From contig DBXA01000017.1 of assembly GCA_002309235.1 (NCBI GenBank), forward strand, positions 1-15,397: a DNA stretch of 15,397 bases, written 5' to 3'. Under the pieces are notes generated by a model. That model did no database searches. It saw only the letters and a list, made by a program, of their open reading frames with translations, and was not told where the DNA came from. Below, in pieces: positions 7,170 through 14,800 of the stretch (within the stretch, counting starts at the first letter, position 1; each line of letters begins with the position of its first letter). Source of the stretch: Christensenella sp. UBA1224. GTDB lineage: Bacteria; Bacillota; Clostridia; Christensenellales; Aristaeellaceae. Made by a program: the position numbers and the translations under genes.

Positions 7170-8846
7170 ATGAAGAAACTGCTGGCACTCGTGTTGTGCG
7201 CGATGACACTGTGCACCCTCATCGGCAGCGCCGCCCTTGCGGAAGAGCCCGATGAAATGTGGATCGGCGACCACACGATCTCCTGGTGGATCCCCATGGA
7301 CGGAAAGACCACCCAGTACTTCGAAGACTATTCAGAGCATCCCTTCTTCCAGTGGATGCATGAAAAGACAGGCGTCACCGTGGAATTCTATCATTACGCG
7401 ATCGAGCAGAAGGATACCCAGCTCCAGCTGATGATCAATTCCGACAACTATTACGACATGCTGTTCGACCCCTGGTATACCGACGGCCCGCAGAACGCCA
7501 TCAACGACGGCATATTCCAGGACATCTACGAATACCGTGATATCATGCCCCACTATTTCCAGGCGGTCACCTGCGGCGACGGCAGCTATTCCGACTGGGA
7601 ATGGGGCGAGGAAGCAGCACTCTACCGCCAGGCTCCGCAGCCGGCGTTCGACTTCCTGCTGACCACCGTTCAGGGCCAGATGTGGACGGTAAGCCAGGTC
7701 TGGACCGATGCCTACACCACCGAGTGCGGCGGCCTGATCCGCCAGGACTGGCTCGATGAAGCCGGACTTGAAATGCCCACTACCGTCGAGGAATTGGACA
7801 AGGTACTGGAAGCCTTTGCCGCCCGCGGCGAGGATGTCATCCCCATGACAATGGACGAGCCCGGCTTCGACTACAGCGGCGGCTGGCTCTGCTCCGCCTA
7901 CGATTTCTTCTACAACTGGTATTATGTGAAGGACGGCGTGGTGCAGCCCGGCAACGCCTGCGGCCAGCCCTGCCTGAAGGCCTACATCGAGCAGTTCTCC
8001 GATTGGTTCAACAAGGGCTATATCGATCCGGACTTTATGAACCGCGAATATGCTTCCAAGGAAGCCCTGCTCCTCACCGACCGCCTGGGCATCTTCCCGG
8101 ATTGCTGGAGCAGCCCGGAATACTATGAGGCGCTCTACACCGGAGACGACCCCGATTACAAGCTTGCCGCAATGCCCATCATCCGCATGACAGAGGATCA
8201 GGATATCCACTGGATGCAGAGCTATGGCAGCCAGAACTCCAACAACGCCTGCGTCTATCCCGGCAACGGAAACGCGGAGATCTGCTGCCGCTATTTGGAT
8301 GCCATGTTCACGAAGGAAGCCACCATCCGCGCCGAGTACGGCGTTGAAGGCGAGAGCTTCGTATACGATGAGAACGGACATCCCTATTATACCGAGTGGT
8401 TCTACGAGAACTACAAGCCCAATGACCTCGCCTACAGCTACCTGCGTCCTTCCAATGTGGTCGGCTACGTATCCGTCCGCGCGTATGACCTGCGCCAGGC
8501 TGTGGATACCTCCATCGAGGGCCAGAAGACCGTCTCCTCCGATTGGTTTGCCGCTTCCTCTGTCTGGGGCGCGAACGCGGATGCCGATTATGTCATCGGC
8601 TATGTCACCTTTGACGATACCGGCTGGGGCGACATGTACACGCCTTACACCAACGCGGAGACCTACTACACCGCGGAAGTCCTCAAGCTGCTGACCGGCA
8701 AGACGGATATCTCTGAATTCGAGACCATCAGCCAGACCGCATGGGATATGGGCTATCATGAGTCCCGCGACCTCATGCAGGCCGCCTACAATGTACAGCA
8801 TCAGCAGGCCGCAGACTACGGCATGGATTACCAGTTCGGCGAATAA
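7170..8846 (+). CDS. Extracellular solute-binding protein of a carbohydrate ABC importer
   Basis: A 558-residue secreted sugar-binding protein of the LplA/YtcQ (CUT1-type) class, first gene of the plus operon. An N-terminal signal peptide runs from MKKLLAL to about residue 24, with a probable signal-peptidase-I site after SAALA. There is no proper lipobox, which is unusual for a binding protein in a single-membrane Firmicute. The mature protein is acidic and rich in Trp and Tyr, as expected of a carbohydrate binder. The ATG at 7170 is preceded by AAGGAG with eight bases of spacing; the in-frame GTG at 7161 overlaps that site and is not the start. The two permeases just downstream complete the membrane part of the importer. 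The ligand is not identifiable, but neighbours suggest an oligosaccharide or glycoside containing amino sugar. Confidence 0.9.
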   Translation: MKKLLALVLCAMTLCTLIGSAALAEEPDEMWIGDHTISWWIPMDGKTTQYFEDYSEHPFFQWMHEKTGVTVEFYHYAIEQKDTQLQLMINSDNYYDMLFDPWYTDGPQNAINDGIFQDIYEYRDIMPHYFQAVTCGDGSYSDWEWGEEAALYRQAPQPAFDFLLTTVQGQMWTVSQVWTDAYTTECGGLIRQDWLDEAGLEMPTTVEELDKVLEAFAARGEDVIPMTMDEPGFDYSGGWLCSAYDFFYNWYYVKDGVVQPGNACGQPCLKAYIEQFSDWFNKGYIDPDFMNREYASKEALLLTDRLGIFPDCWSSPEYYEALYTGDDPDYKLAAMPIIRMTEDQDIHWMQSYGSQNSNNACVYPGNGNAEICCRYLDAMFTKEATIRAEYGVEGESFVYDENGHPYYTEWFYENYKPNDLAYSYLRPSNVVGYVSVRAYDLRQAVDTSIEGQKTVSSDWFAASSVWGANADADYVIGYVTFDDTGWGDMYTPYTNAETYYTAEVLKLLTGKTDISEFETISQTAWDMGYHESRDLMQAAYNVQHQQAADYGMDYQFGE

Positions 8847-8870
8847 CAGACGCCGGAGCGCATTATCCTC

Positions 8871-8899
8871 GGCGCGTCGGGGCACCGACCCGGCGCGCC
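8871..8899 (+). terminator. GC-rich hairpin between binding protein and permease genes
   Basis: GGCGCGTCGGG (8871-8881) pairs with CCCGGCGCGCC (8889-8899) over 11 positions with one G/U wobble and a 7-base loop. Only TTTC follows, so it is at best a leaky terminator. Such hairpins after a binding-protein gene commonly protect the 3' end of its mRNA and let it be made in excess over the permeases; this role is inferred here. Confidence 0.6.
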
Positions 8900-8943
8900 T
8901 TTCAAATCCCGGTTCACTTGTTTCAAAAAGGATGTGACCGATC

Positions 8944-9885
8944 ATGCCGGGCAAGGCAGCCGATCCCTACCAAAAACCCTTGTGGGTGAGATTCAGGAAA
9001 GACCTCAGGCAGCATTACCTCGCCTACCTGATGCTCATCCCCGCGGTCGTACTGATCTTCATCTTCCATTATATCCCCATGTACGGCATACTCATTGCAT
9101 TTAAAAACTACAAGCCAAAGCTGGGCATACTCGGAAGTCAGTGGATAGGCCTTGAACATTTCCGCAATTTCTTTACCGGCGTATTCTTTCCGCGCCTCCT
9201 GCGCAACACGCTGTGGATCAGCATCTACGGCAGCGTCATAGGCTACCCGATGCCGGTCATACTGGCCCTGCTCCTCAACGAGGTGACGCACCTGCGCTAC
9301 AAAAAAGTGCTGCAGACGATCTCTTACATGCCCTATTTCATCTCGACGGTCGTCATCTGCGGCATGCTCAAGAGCTTCCTCTCCTATGACGGGCTGTTCA
9401 ACGCCCTCGGCAGGATGCTGGGGAACCCTCCCATATCCTATCTGTCGGAGCCAGCCTACTTCCCTTCGATCATCGTATGGTCCGGCCTGTGGCAGAGCGT
9501 GGGCTGGAACTCCATCATATATATGTCAGCCCTGAGCAATATCGACCAGCAGCTCTATGAGGCAGCCCGCATCGATGGCTGCGGCAGGCTGCGCCAGGCC
9601 TGGCACGTGACGATCCCGGGCATCATCCCTACCTTCGTCATACTCCTGATACTGGGCATGGGATCGATATTCGCCGTGGACAGCAGCAAGATACTCCTGC
9701 TCTACGGCCCCCAAACCTATGAGACAGGCGATGTATTCGGTACCTATGTATACCGCATCGGCATCAAGGGCGGCGAGTTCGATTTCTCTGCCGCGGTCGA
9801 CCTGTGCCAGACCGTAGTCGGCTTCCTTCTCCTGATACTCGTCAACTGGATCAGCAGAAGGACCACCGAGCAGAGTCTGTGGTAA
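8944..9885 (+). CDS. Carbohydrate ABC transporter permease, LplB type
   Basis: A 313-residue inner-membrane permease of the CUT1 sugar importer class, LplB/UgpA-like. Hydrophobic segments begin at about residue 26 and recur through the chain. The cytoplasmic EAA loop that docks on the ATPase reads YEAARIDGCG from 205, with the conserved glycine and the ending TIPGI at 223-227. It pairs with the permease encoded immediately downstream. The ATG at 8944 is the first after an in-frame stop at 8935; the AAAGGA site is weakly placed, about 12 bases away. Its own stop codon TAA runs into the AAGGAGG of the next gene. Confidence 0.94.
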   Translation: MPGKAADPYQKPLWVRFRKDLRQHYLAYLMLIPAVVLIFIFHYIPMYGILIAFKNYKPKLGILGSQWIGLEHFRNFFTGVFFPRLLRNTLWISIYGSVIGYPMPVILALLLNEVTHLRYKKVLQTISYMPYFISTVVICGMLKSFLSYDGLFNALGRMLGNPPISYLSEPAYFPSIIVWSGLWQSVGWNSIIYMSALSNIDQQLYEAARIDGCGRLRQAWHVTIPGIIPTFVILLILGMGSIFAVDSSKILLLYGPQTYETGDVFGTYVYRIGIKGGEFDFSAAVDLCQTVVGFLLLILVNWISRRTTEQSLW

Positions 9886-9899
9886 GGAGGTGCAGCAAA

Positions 9900-10841
9900 A
9901 TGACAGTTTCCGCTCTATCCCGCAGGAACAGACACAGCCACATCAAAAATGGCAGTACCACGGCGAACGTGATCATATACACGTTCCTCGGCCTCCTGTC
10001 GCTCATATTCCTGTACCCCCTGTACCAGGTGTTTGTGTGCTCCATCTCCTCCCCCTCCATCGTCATGGCGCGCAACAGCCTGATGCTTTTGCCGGAGAAG
10101 ATACAGTGGGGCGCCTATGAAGTCGTCTTCCAGAACAAGAACATATGGACGGGCTTTAAGAACACCCTCATCTATCTGTTCCTGGGCACCTGCATACAGT
10201 ACTTCATCACGCTGATCACCGCCTATCCCCTTTCCCTCAAGAATCTGACGGGCAAGAAGGTCGTCATGATCTATTTGACGATCACCATGTACTTCGGCGG
10301 CGGCCTCATCCCCACTTATCTGCTCTTAAGCCAGATGAAGCTCATCAACAGCATGTGGGTGCTGATCATCCCGGCAGCCGCGAACGTGTGGAACATCATC
10401 ATCATGAGGACCCAGTTCGTCAATATCCCGGATGAACTCAAGGAAGCCGCCATCATCGACGGCGCGCACGACGGGATCCTCCTTTTCAGGATCCTCCTTC
10501 CCCTTTCCGGCGCCGTCAGCGCCGTGCTCATCCTCTTTACGTCCGTCGGTTACTGGAACATGTGGTTCGAGCCCATGATCTACCTGACGAAGAGGAGCAT
10601 GTACCCGATACAGTCTGTCCTCCGCGAGATACTGATAGACAACAACACTTCCATGGCTTCCGCCGGTGCCAACCGCAACTCCCAGGCAAAGATACTGCGC
10701 GAGACCGCCGACCAAGCCGCCGTCTACCACCTGATCAAGTATGCGAACATCATCGTATCCACCGTGCCGATACTCTGCGTTTACCCCTTCGCGCAAAAGT
10801 ACTTTGTGAAGGGCGTCATGATCGGCTCCCTGAAGGGCTGA
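9900..10841 (+). CDS. Carbohydrate ABC transporter permease, YtcP type
   Basis: A 313-residue partner permease of the YtcP/UgpE class. Membrane segments begin near residue 23. The EAA loop reads KEAAIIDGAHDG from 181, and the C terminus ends FVKGVMIGSLKG, the ending typical of this subfamily. The ATG at 9900 is chosen because AAGGAGGTG ends eight to nine bases before it; the same frame is open further upstream (to 9804) but that part overlaps the preceding gene and lacks a ribosome site. No ATP-binding subunit gene follows, so the pair probably uses a shared MsmX/UgpC-type ATPase. Confidence 0.94.
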   Translation: MTVSALSRRNRHSHIKNGSTTANVIIYTFLGLLSLIFLYPLYQVFVCSISSPSIVMARNSLMLLPEKIQWGAYEVVFQNKNIWTGFKNTLIYLFLGTCIQYFITLITAYPLSLKNLTGKKVVMIYLTITMYFGGGLIPTYLLLSQMKLINSMWVLIIPAAANVWNIIIMRTQFVNIPDELKEAAIIDGAHDGILLFRILLPLSGAVSAVLILFTSVGYWNMWFEPMIYLTKRSMYPIQSVLREILIDNNTSMASAGANRNSQAKILRETADQAAVYHLIKYANIIVSTVPILCVYPFAQKYFVKGVMIGSLKG

Positions 10842-10862
10842 ATAAGAAGGAGGTCTTATATC

Positions 10863-11726
10863 ATGAGGATGGGCGTCACCTCCTATTCCTTTGTCAACAA
10901 GGTATTTGAGGAACACTGGGACTGGTATGATGTCATACGCAAGTCGGCGGAGCTGGGTTTTGAAGGCATCGAGCTCGCGAACCTCACCGATGACTGGCTC
11001 GCTGCCGTCAGATACACCCCTGAGGATCTGAAAAGGACAGCCGAGGAATGCGGCATAGAGATCTGCTCCTGGATGATCAGCGCCGATTATTCCCGGGATA
11101 CCCGGGATATGGTAAAGCGCGTAAAGGAAGAGATTGATACCGCGCACTTTCTCGGGGCGAAGCTCGTCCGCAGCGATGTCTGCGGCGAGGACGTGCCGGA
11201 CCCCTTTGCCCCCCATATCATAGACGCCCTCCGCGAGGTAGCCGATCACTGCGCGGCATACGGCATGACCCTCCTTACGGAGAACCACGGCGGCTATTTC
11301 TGCCGGCCGGAGCGGCTGGAGGCTCTGTACCGCGCCATCAACCGACCGAATTACGGCCTCCTGTGCGATCTTGCCAATTATGCGGATGCCGATGAGGACC
11401 CTCTCCTGGCCGTAGCGAAGACCAAGACCCTCATCAGACACGTCCACATGAAGGATTGCCACCTGCTGCCGGGCGACAGAGTCTTCCCCGGAAACGGCTG
11501 GTATGTGACCCAGGGCGGCAACTACCTGCGCTGCGCCATCACCGGCCAGGGCAACATCCCCTATTTCCAATGCATGAAGACCCTCGCGGAGGCCGGTTAC
11601 GACGGCTGGCTCATACAGGAGTTCGAGGGCATAGAGGATTGCGTCTACGCCGTTTCCCAGGGGCTCAGCTTCGCGAAAAGGCTCCTGGAGGCGCTGCCCT
11701 TCGGCATCTGGCACGAAGGCATTTGA
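10863..11726 (+). CDS. Sugar phosphate isomerase/epimerase (xylose isomerase-like TIM barrel)
   Basis: A 287-residue cytoplasmic TIM-barrel protein of the xylose-isomerase-like (IolE/hydroxypyruvate isomerase-like) group. Metal ligands expected of the family are visible: Glu140 in TENHGG, Asp169 in LLCDLAN, His193/His195 in HVHMKD and a glutamate near 253-255 in QEFEG. A strong AAGGAGGT lies eight bases before the ATG. It is followed by a Gfo/Idh/MocA oxidoreductase, a pairing known from inositol catabolism and from systems that oxidise a sugar at C3 and then rearrange or cleave it. It belongs to the same superfamily as the product at 4060-4899 but the two differ in almost all residues outside the metal site. 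Confidence 0.88.
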   Translation: MRMGVTSYSFVNKVFEEHWDWYDVIRKSAELGFEGIELANLTDDWLAAVRYTPEDLKRTAEECGIEICSWMISADYSRDTRDMVKRVKEEIDTAHFLGAKLVRSDVCGEDVPDPFAPHIIDALREVADHCAAYGMTLLTENHGGYFCRPERLEALYRAINRPNYGLLCDLANYADADEDPLLAVAKTKTLIRHVHMKDCHLLPGDRVFPGNGWYVTQGGNYLRCAITGQGNIPYFQCMKTLAEAGYDGWLIQEFEGIEDCVYAVSQGLSFAKRLLEALPFGIWHEGI

Positions 11727-11820
11727 ATGCAGAAGAACACGGCATAACATAATCAGTGGAGTTTTCGTCTTCTGTTTTGAGAGAACGAAGATATTTCAAG
11801 CGATCGTAAAGAAAGGAAGA

Positions 11821-12867
11821 ATGATCAATATGGCGGATATCCGGTATGGCATCATAGGCTGCGGCAACATAGCCCGCGCCCATATGTGGGCGATCAAAAA
11901 CGGAAACGGCATCACCTGCGCCGGCATCACGGACAGGATCCCCGAGCACGCGAAGCTCCTGAACGAGGAATTCGGCGGCGGGTTCCGTATATTCGACAGC
12001 GCGGAGGACATGGTAAACAGCCCTGATATCGATGCCGTCATCCTGGCTGTCCCCAACTACCAGCACCAGCCCATGTTCGAGCTTGCGGCAGCGCATGGCA
12101 AGCACATCCTCTGCGAAAAGCCCCTGACCATGACAGTGGAGCAGGGCGAGCACATGGTGGAGACCGCCCATAAATACGGCGTCAAGACGCAGATGGGCCT
12201 TTGCACCCGTTTTGAGCCATATGTGGATGCCATGATGGATCATATACAGGCCGGCAATCTCGGCGATATCTACTTCGCCCGCACGGATGTCCTGCGCATG
12301 CGCGGCACGCCCACCGGATGGTTCGGCAATAAAGAAAAATCCGGCGGCGGCCCCCTCATCGATATCGGTGTGCACTTCATCGATGCCTGCTGGTACCTGA
12401 TGGGAAAGCCGAAGCCCGTCCGCGTAAAGGCCCTCAATTACGCCGCTATCGCCAACAAATACCCCAAGGGCGTCGATATCTACTCCTCCTTCGAAAAGGA
12501 TACCGTCTACAACGTGGAGGACAGCTCCCACGGCATCATCACCTTCGAGAACGGCGCAGGCCTCATGTACCAGGCCGCTTGGGCCATCAATTCCGAAAGC
12601 GTCGATGAGAGACTGGAGCTCTACGGCACAAAAGGCGGCCTCATCAAGATGCCCTGCACCCTCATCCGTGAGGAGGTCAGCGGCATGACCACAACTTCCA
12701 TCCAGGCGAAGGATGACGATTGCTACAAGCTGCAGCTGGAGGATTTCGCCCGCGTCATCAAAGGCGAGAAGGAAAGCCGCACCCCCGTTGAGGATGGCCT
12801 GGCGGTGCAGAAGATGCTCAACGGCCTCTACCGCAGCGCACGGGAAGGCCGCGAGGTCGATATCTGA
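11821..12867 (+). CDS. Gfo/Idh/MocA-family NAD(P)-dependent oxidoreductase
   Basis: A 348-residue soluble dehydrogenase. The Rossmann nucleotide-binding loop GIIGCGNIARAH is at 10-21, the family's catalytic EKP at 99-101, and the substrate-domain motif GGGPLIDIGVHFID at 175-188 with Asp181 and His185. Relatives oxidise sugars, sugar acids or inositols. The start is uncertain: ATG at 11821 is only a few bases after the AAAGGA site, while ATG at 11830 gives the more usual MADIRYG opening but a long spacing. A 94-base gap separates it from the gene before, with no clear promoter or terminator, so it probably stays in the same operon. It may supply the keto-sugar on which one of the TIM-barrel proteins acts. 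Confidence 0.92.
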   Translation: MINMADIRYGIIGCGNIARAHMWAIKNGNGITCAGITDRIPEHAKLLNEEFGGGFRIFDSAEDMVNSPDIDAVILAVPNYQHQPMFELAAAHGKHILCEKPLTMTVEQGEHMVETAHKYGVKTQMGLCTRFEPYVDAMMDHIQAGNLGDIYFARTDVLRMRGTPTGWFGNKEKSGGGPLIDIGVHFIDACWYLMGKPKPVRVKALNYAAIANKYPKGVDIYSSFEKDTVYNVEDSSHGIITFENGAGLMYQAAWAINSESVDERLELYGTKGGLIKMPCTLIREEVSGMTTTSIQAKDDDCYKLQLEDFARVIKGEKESRTPVEDGLAVQKMLNGLYRSAREGREVDI

Positions 12868-12884
12868 AAGGAGCGCATTTCCCA

Positions 12885-13655
12885 ATGAACGAAAAGAAGA
12901 TGTACCATATCGATATGGAAAAAGGCGATGTGGGCCGCTATGTTCTCCTCCCCGGGGATCCCGGAAGGGTGGAAGCCATCGGTTCCCGCTTTGATGATCC
13001 CAAGCTCATCGCCTATCACAGGGAATACAAGACCATCACCGGCACCCTCCTTGGCGTGCCCGTTTCCGTTACCTCCACCGGCATCGGAGGCCCCTCCACC
13101 GCCATCGCCGTGGAGGAGCTGCACATGCTCGGCGCGGATACCTTCATCCGTATTGGCACTTGCGGCGGCATGAACACAAAGGTGCTTGCGGGCGATGTGA
13201 TCATCGCCAACAGCGCCATCCGCGCGGAAGGGACCTCCCGTGAGTACATGCCCATAGAATTCCCCGCCGCCGCCGATTTTGATGTCCTCACAGCCCTCGT
13301 AAATTCCGCCCGGGATATGGGCTGCCGCCATCACGTGGGCGTCGTGCAGTGCAAGGATTCTTTCTACGGCCAGCACCAGCCCGGCAGGATGCCCGTCCAC
13401 GCCATGCTGGAGGCAAACTGGGAGGCGTGGCTCCGCGGCGGCACCCTCGCAAGTGAAATGGAATCCGCCGCCTTGTTCGTGATCGCCGCCACCCTCGGCT
13501 GCCGCGCCGGAAGCGTCCACATGTGCATGGGCAACCAGGAACGGCGCGCTCTCGGCTTTGCGGATCCCGCGATCGAAGACCCGGAAAGGGCCATCGATGT
13601 CGCCATAGGCGCGGTCAGGAAGCTGATAGAACTGGACAGAAGCAGGGCTCAGTGA
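12885..13655 (+). CDS. udp: Uridine phosphorylase-like nucleoside phosphorylase
   Basis: A 256-residue enzyme of the PNP/UDP family, predicted to split uridine (or a related nucleoside) with phosphate into base and ribose-1-phosphate in the cytoplasm. Visible sites: PGDPGR (23-28), Arg46 and Arg89 for phosphate, TSTGIGGPS (63-71), RIGTCGG (89-95), the base-pocket stretch SFYGQHQPGR (159-168) and the ribose-binding EMES (191-194). The Q..R pair in that base pocket favours uridine over purine nucleosides. It starts 17 bases after the Gfo/Idh gene, with AAAGGAG rather far (about 11 bases) upstream, and is the last gene of the plus operon. A nucleoside enzyme is out of place in a sugar operon; either it joins a scavenging theme with the BMP-type protein at 14877, or it acts on an unusual N-glycoside. 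Confidence 0.9.
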   Translation: MNEKKMYHIDMEKGDVGRYVLLPGDPGRVEAIGSRFDDPKLIAYHREYKTITGTLLGVPVSVTSTGIGGPSTAIAVEELHMLGADTFIRIGTCGGMNTKVLAGDVIIANSAIRAEGTSREYMPIEFPAAADFDVLTALVNSARDMGCRHHVGVVQCKDSFYGQHQPGRMPVHAMLEANWEAWLRGGTLASEMESAALFVIAATLGCRAGSVHMCMGNQERRALGFADPAIEDPERAIDVAIGAVRKLIELDRSRAQ

Positions 13656-13816
13656 TCAGGCCTTCAGCCTGAGCGTGCGCATGTACAGCGCAGACCACAG
13701 GTAATCACAGGGTTTCACCCTTTCGCGCATGCGAGAGGATATGCTTCGGTACGAAATATCTTGATGCAGTACCGTAAACCATACCGGTAATACGGATCAC
13801 AGCGGAATAAACTTTT

Positions 13817-13860
13817 ACCTCCTCTTCCTGACGGAAACCGACGGGAAGAGGAGGTATTTT
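13817..13860 (+). terminator. Strong intrinsic terminator-like hairpin with buried ribosome site
   Basis: ACCTCCTCTTCC (13817-13828) and GGAAGAGGAGGT (13844-13855) form a perfect 12-bp stem. The inner part adds CGG/CCG around an AAA loop, and ATTTTTGTT follows directly. This is the best terminator-like structure in the window and would end rightward transcription from the udp operon. The 3' arm is also a perfect ribosome binding sequence (AGGAGGT), nine bases before the ATG at 13865, so folding would hide that site. It may therefore act as an attenuator or translational switch rather than a simple terminator. Confidence 0.75.
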
Positions 13861-13864
13861 TGTT

Positions 13865-13993
13865 ATGAAGCTGTCTGAAACGATCGGAAAATTCGGGTTT
13901 GACCGCAGGATATCCAAAAGTGCTCCTGTTCCTTTTTCACACTCGACTCCGGTACATCTCACACTTTGTATCTGTTTTATTCTTCCGGCCTGA
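13865..13993 (+). CDS. Small ORF of 42 codons behind a strong ribosome site, unknown or remnant
   Basis: The product begins MKLSETIGKFGFDRR and ends CFILPA before a TGA at 13991. I do not recognise it. It is called because AGGAGGT lies nine bases upstream of its ATG, in the 3' arm of the 13817-13855 hairpin. The first 18 residues read like normal coding sequence, while the rest, rich in S, P, T and C, does not. It may be the start of a gene cut short by deletion or frameshift. It could equally be a chance ORF behind a terminator that happens to contain GGAGG. Confidence 0.3.
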   Translation: MKLSETIGKFGFDRRISKSAPVPFSHSTPVHLTLCICFILPA

Positions 13994-14028
13994 TGATCCG
14001 ATCCCGTTTCGGGCTGAATATTTCTCTG

Positions 14029-14652
14029 TCACTTTCCGTCCGGAAAGCTGGTAAAGGCCCCGCGCTCCATTTGCGGCAGGCCGTACTTTTCCCTTCCGTC
14101 CGCGATGACCTTCATGAGGAAGGTCATGTTCCGCGCCAGGTTGCGCATCGTCTGCAGACCCTCCTGATCCTTTAAGACATCGTCAGCCGTAAACCCGTGC
14201 ACCTGGTTCCAGTAGGTAGAGGAGGCGACGGGCATGCCGCTGATCGTAAAGTATTTGTTCAGCACGTCAAAGGAAGCCGTGTTTCCCCCGCGCCTCGCGC
14301 TGACTACAGCCGCGCCTACCTTCATATGCTTTGAGAAGTGCGTGGAGTAGAACAGGCGGTCCATAAACGAGAGGATCGTCCCATTGGGAGAAGCGTAATA
14401 CACCGGGCTTCCGATCACAAGGCCGTCCGCCTTCTCGAACAGAGGGGCAGCTTCGTTGACCAGGTCGTCAAAGACACATTTTCCGTTTTTCATGCAGGAC
14501 CTGCAGGCGATACAGCCCCGGATATCCCTGTTCCCAACCTGCAACAGCTCTGTCTCCACGCCTTCCGCCTCAAATACGCGGATCATTTCCTTAAGGGCCG
14601 CCGCAGTGCATCCGTTCGGATGGGGACTGCCGTTCAACAGCAATACCTTCAT
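14029..14652 (-). CDS. Iron-sulfur flavoprotein / NADPH-dependent FMN reductase family
   Basis: A 207-residue flavodoxin-fold protein. The FMN phosphate loop is NGSPHPNG (7-14) and the isoalloxazine-side loop is GSPVYYASPNG (81-91). Four cysteines in the pattern C-x2-C-x2-C-x5-C (47, 50, 53, 59) match the [4Fe-4S] site of archaeal-type iron-sulfur flavoproteins, so it is likely an electron carrier or a flavin/quinone reductase in the cytoplasm. The ATG at 14652 is chosen because GAGGTG lies six bases upstream; the in-frame GTG at 14661 is part of that site. It is a single gene, read divergently from the BMP-type gene, with its own predicted promoter at 14723-14752. Its physiological partner is unknown. 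Confidence 0.88.
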   Translation of the reverse strand: MKVLLLNGSPHPNGCTAAALKEMIRVFEAEGVETELLQVGNRDIRGCIACRSCMKNGKCVFDDLVNEAAPLFEKADGLVIGSPVYYASPNGTILSFMDRLFYSTHFSKHMKVGAAVVSARRGGNTASFDVLNKYFTISGMPVASSTYWNQVHGFTADDVLKDQEGLQTMRNLARNMTFLMKVIADGREKYGLPQMERGAFTSFPDGK

Positions 14653-14722
14653 TTCAGTCACCTCTAATTATTTTCATCTGTTCAAAGGCTCCTCCCTGTG
14701 TTTGTATACAGGAGCTGATACC

Positions 14723-14752
14723 AGTATAACATATTCGGCACACGTTTTCCAA
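14723..14752 (-). promoter_or_regulatory. Predicted promoter of the iron-sulfur flavoprotein gene
   Basis: On the minus strand TTGGAA (14752-14747) and TATACT (14728-14723) are 18 bases apart, four of six and five of six consensus matches. Transcription would start near 14716, giving a leader of about 64 bases. That leader can form a hairpin (ACAGGAGC at 14708-14715 with the CTCC..CTGT stretch at 14689-14699). Confidence 0.5.
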
Positions 14753-14800
14753 TCCGCTGCGGATGTTCTCAATCTGTAATGAATCTGTAGCATATCCCGC

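Larger units (their letters stand above)
13656..14028. other. Structured 373-bp intergenic region
   Basis: The gap between the plus operon and the minus-strand flavoprotein is AT-richer than the genes. Right after the udp stop there is a small perfect hairpin (TCAGGC 13656-13661, GCCTGA 13667-13672). Further on, GGTAC/GTACC and CCGTA/TACGG repeats between about 13748 and 13797 could fold, followed by the strong hairpin at 13817-13855 and a 42-codon ORF at 13865-13993. An 85-codon minus-strand frame (13962-13705) crosses these repeats and has no recognisable motif, so I do not call it. Confidence 0.5.

Noticed and set aside
7332..8954. 540-codon open frame on the minus strand opposite the sugar-binding protein gene
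   Set aside because: It is the antisense shadow of a gene whose GC-rich codon use avoids the reverse complements of stop codons. The plus-strand product has a signal peptide, ribosome site and operon context; the antisense product is a low-complexity mix of V, G, A and I.
10326..11750. 474-codon minus-strand frame across the second permease and the isomerase/epimerase gene
   Set aside because: Spans two well-supported plus-strand genes and the gap between them, with no ribosome site or family motif; antisense shadow.
11665..12885. 406-codon minus-strand frame opposite the Gfo/Idh gene
   Set aside because: Antisense shadow; the plus strand carries an unmistakable Rossmann loop, EKP and GGG..D..H motifs.
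13705..13962. 85-codon minus-strand frame in the 13656-14028 gap
   Set aside because: It crosses the strong hairpin and several inverted repeats, has no ribosome site I can see and no recognisable motif.
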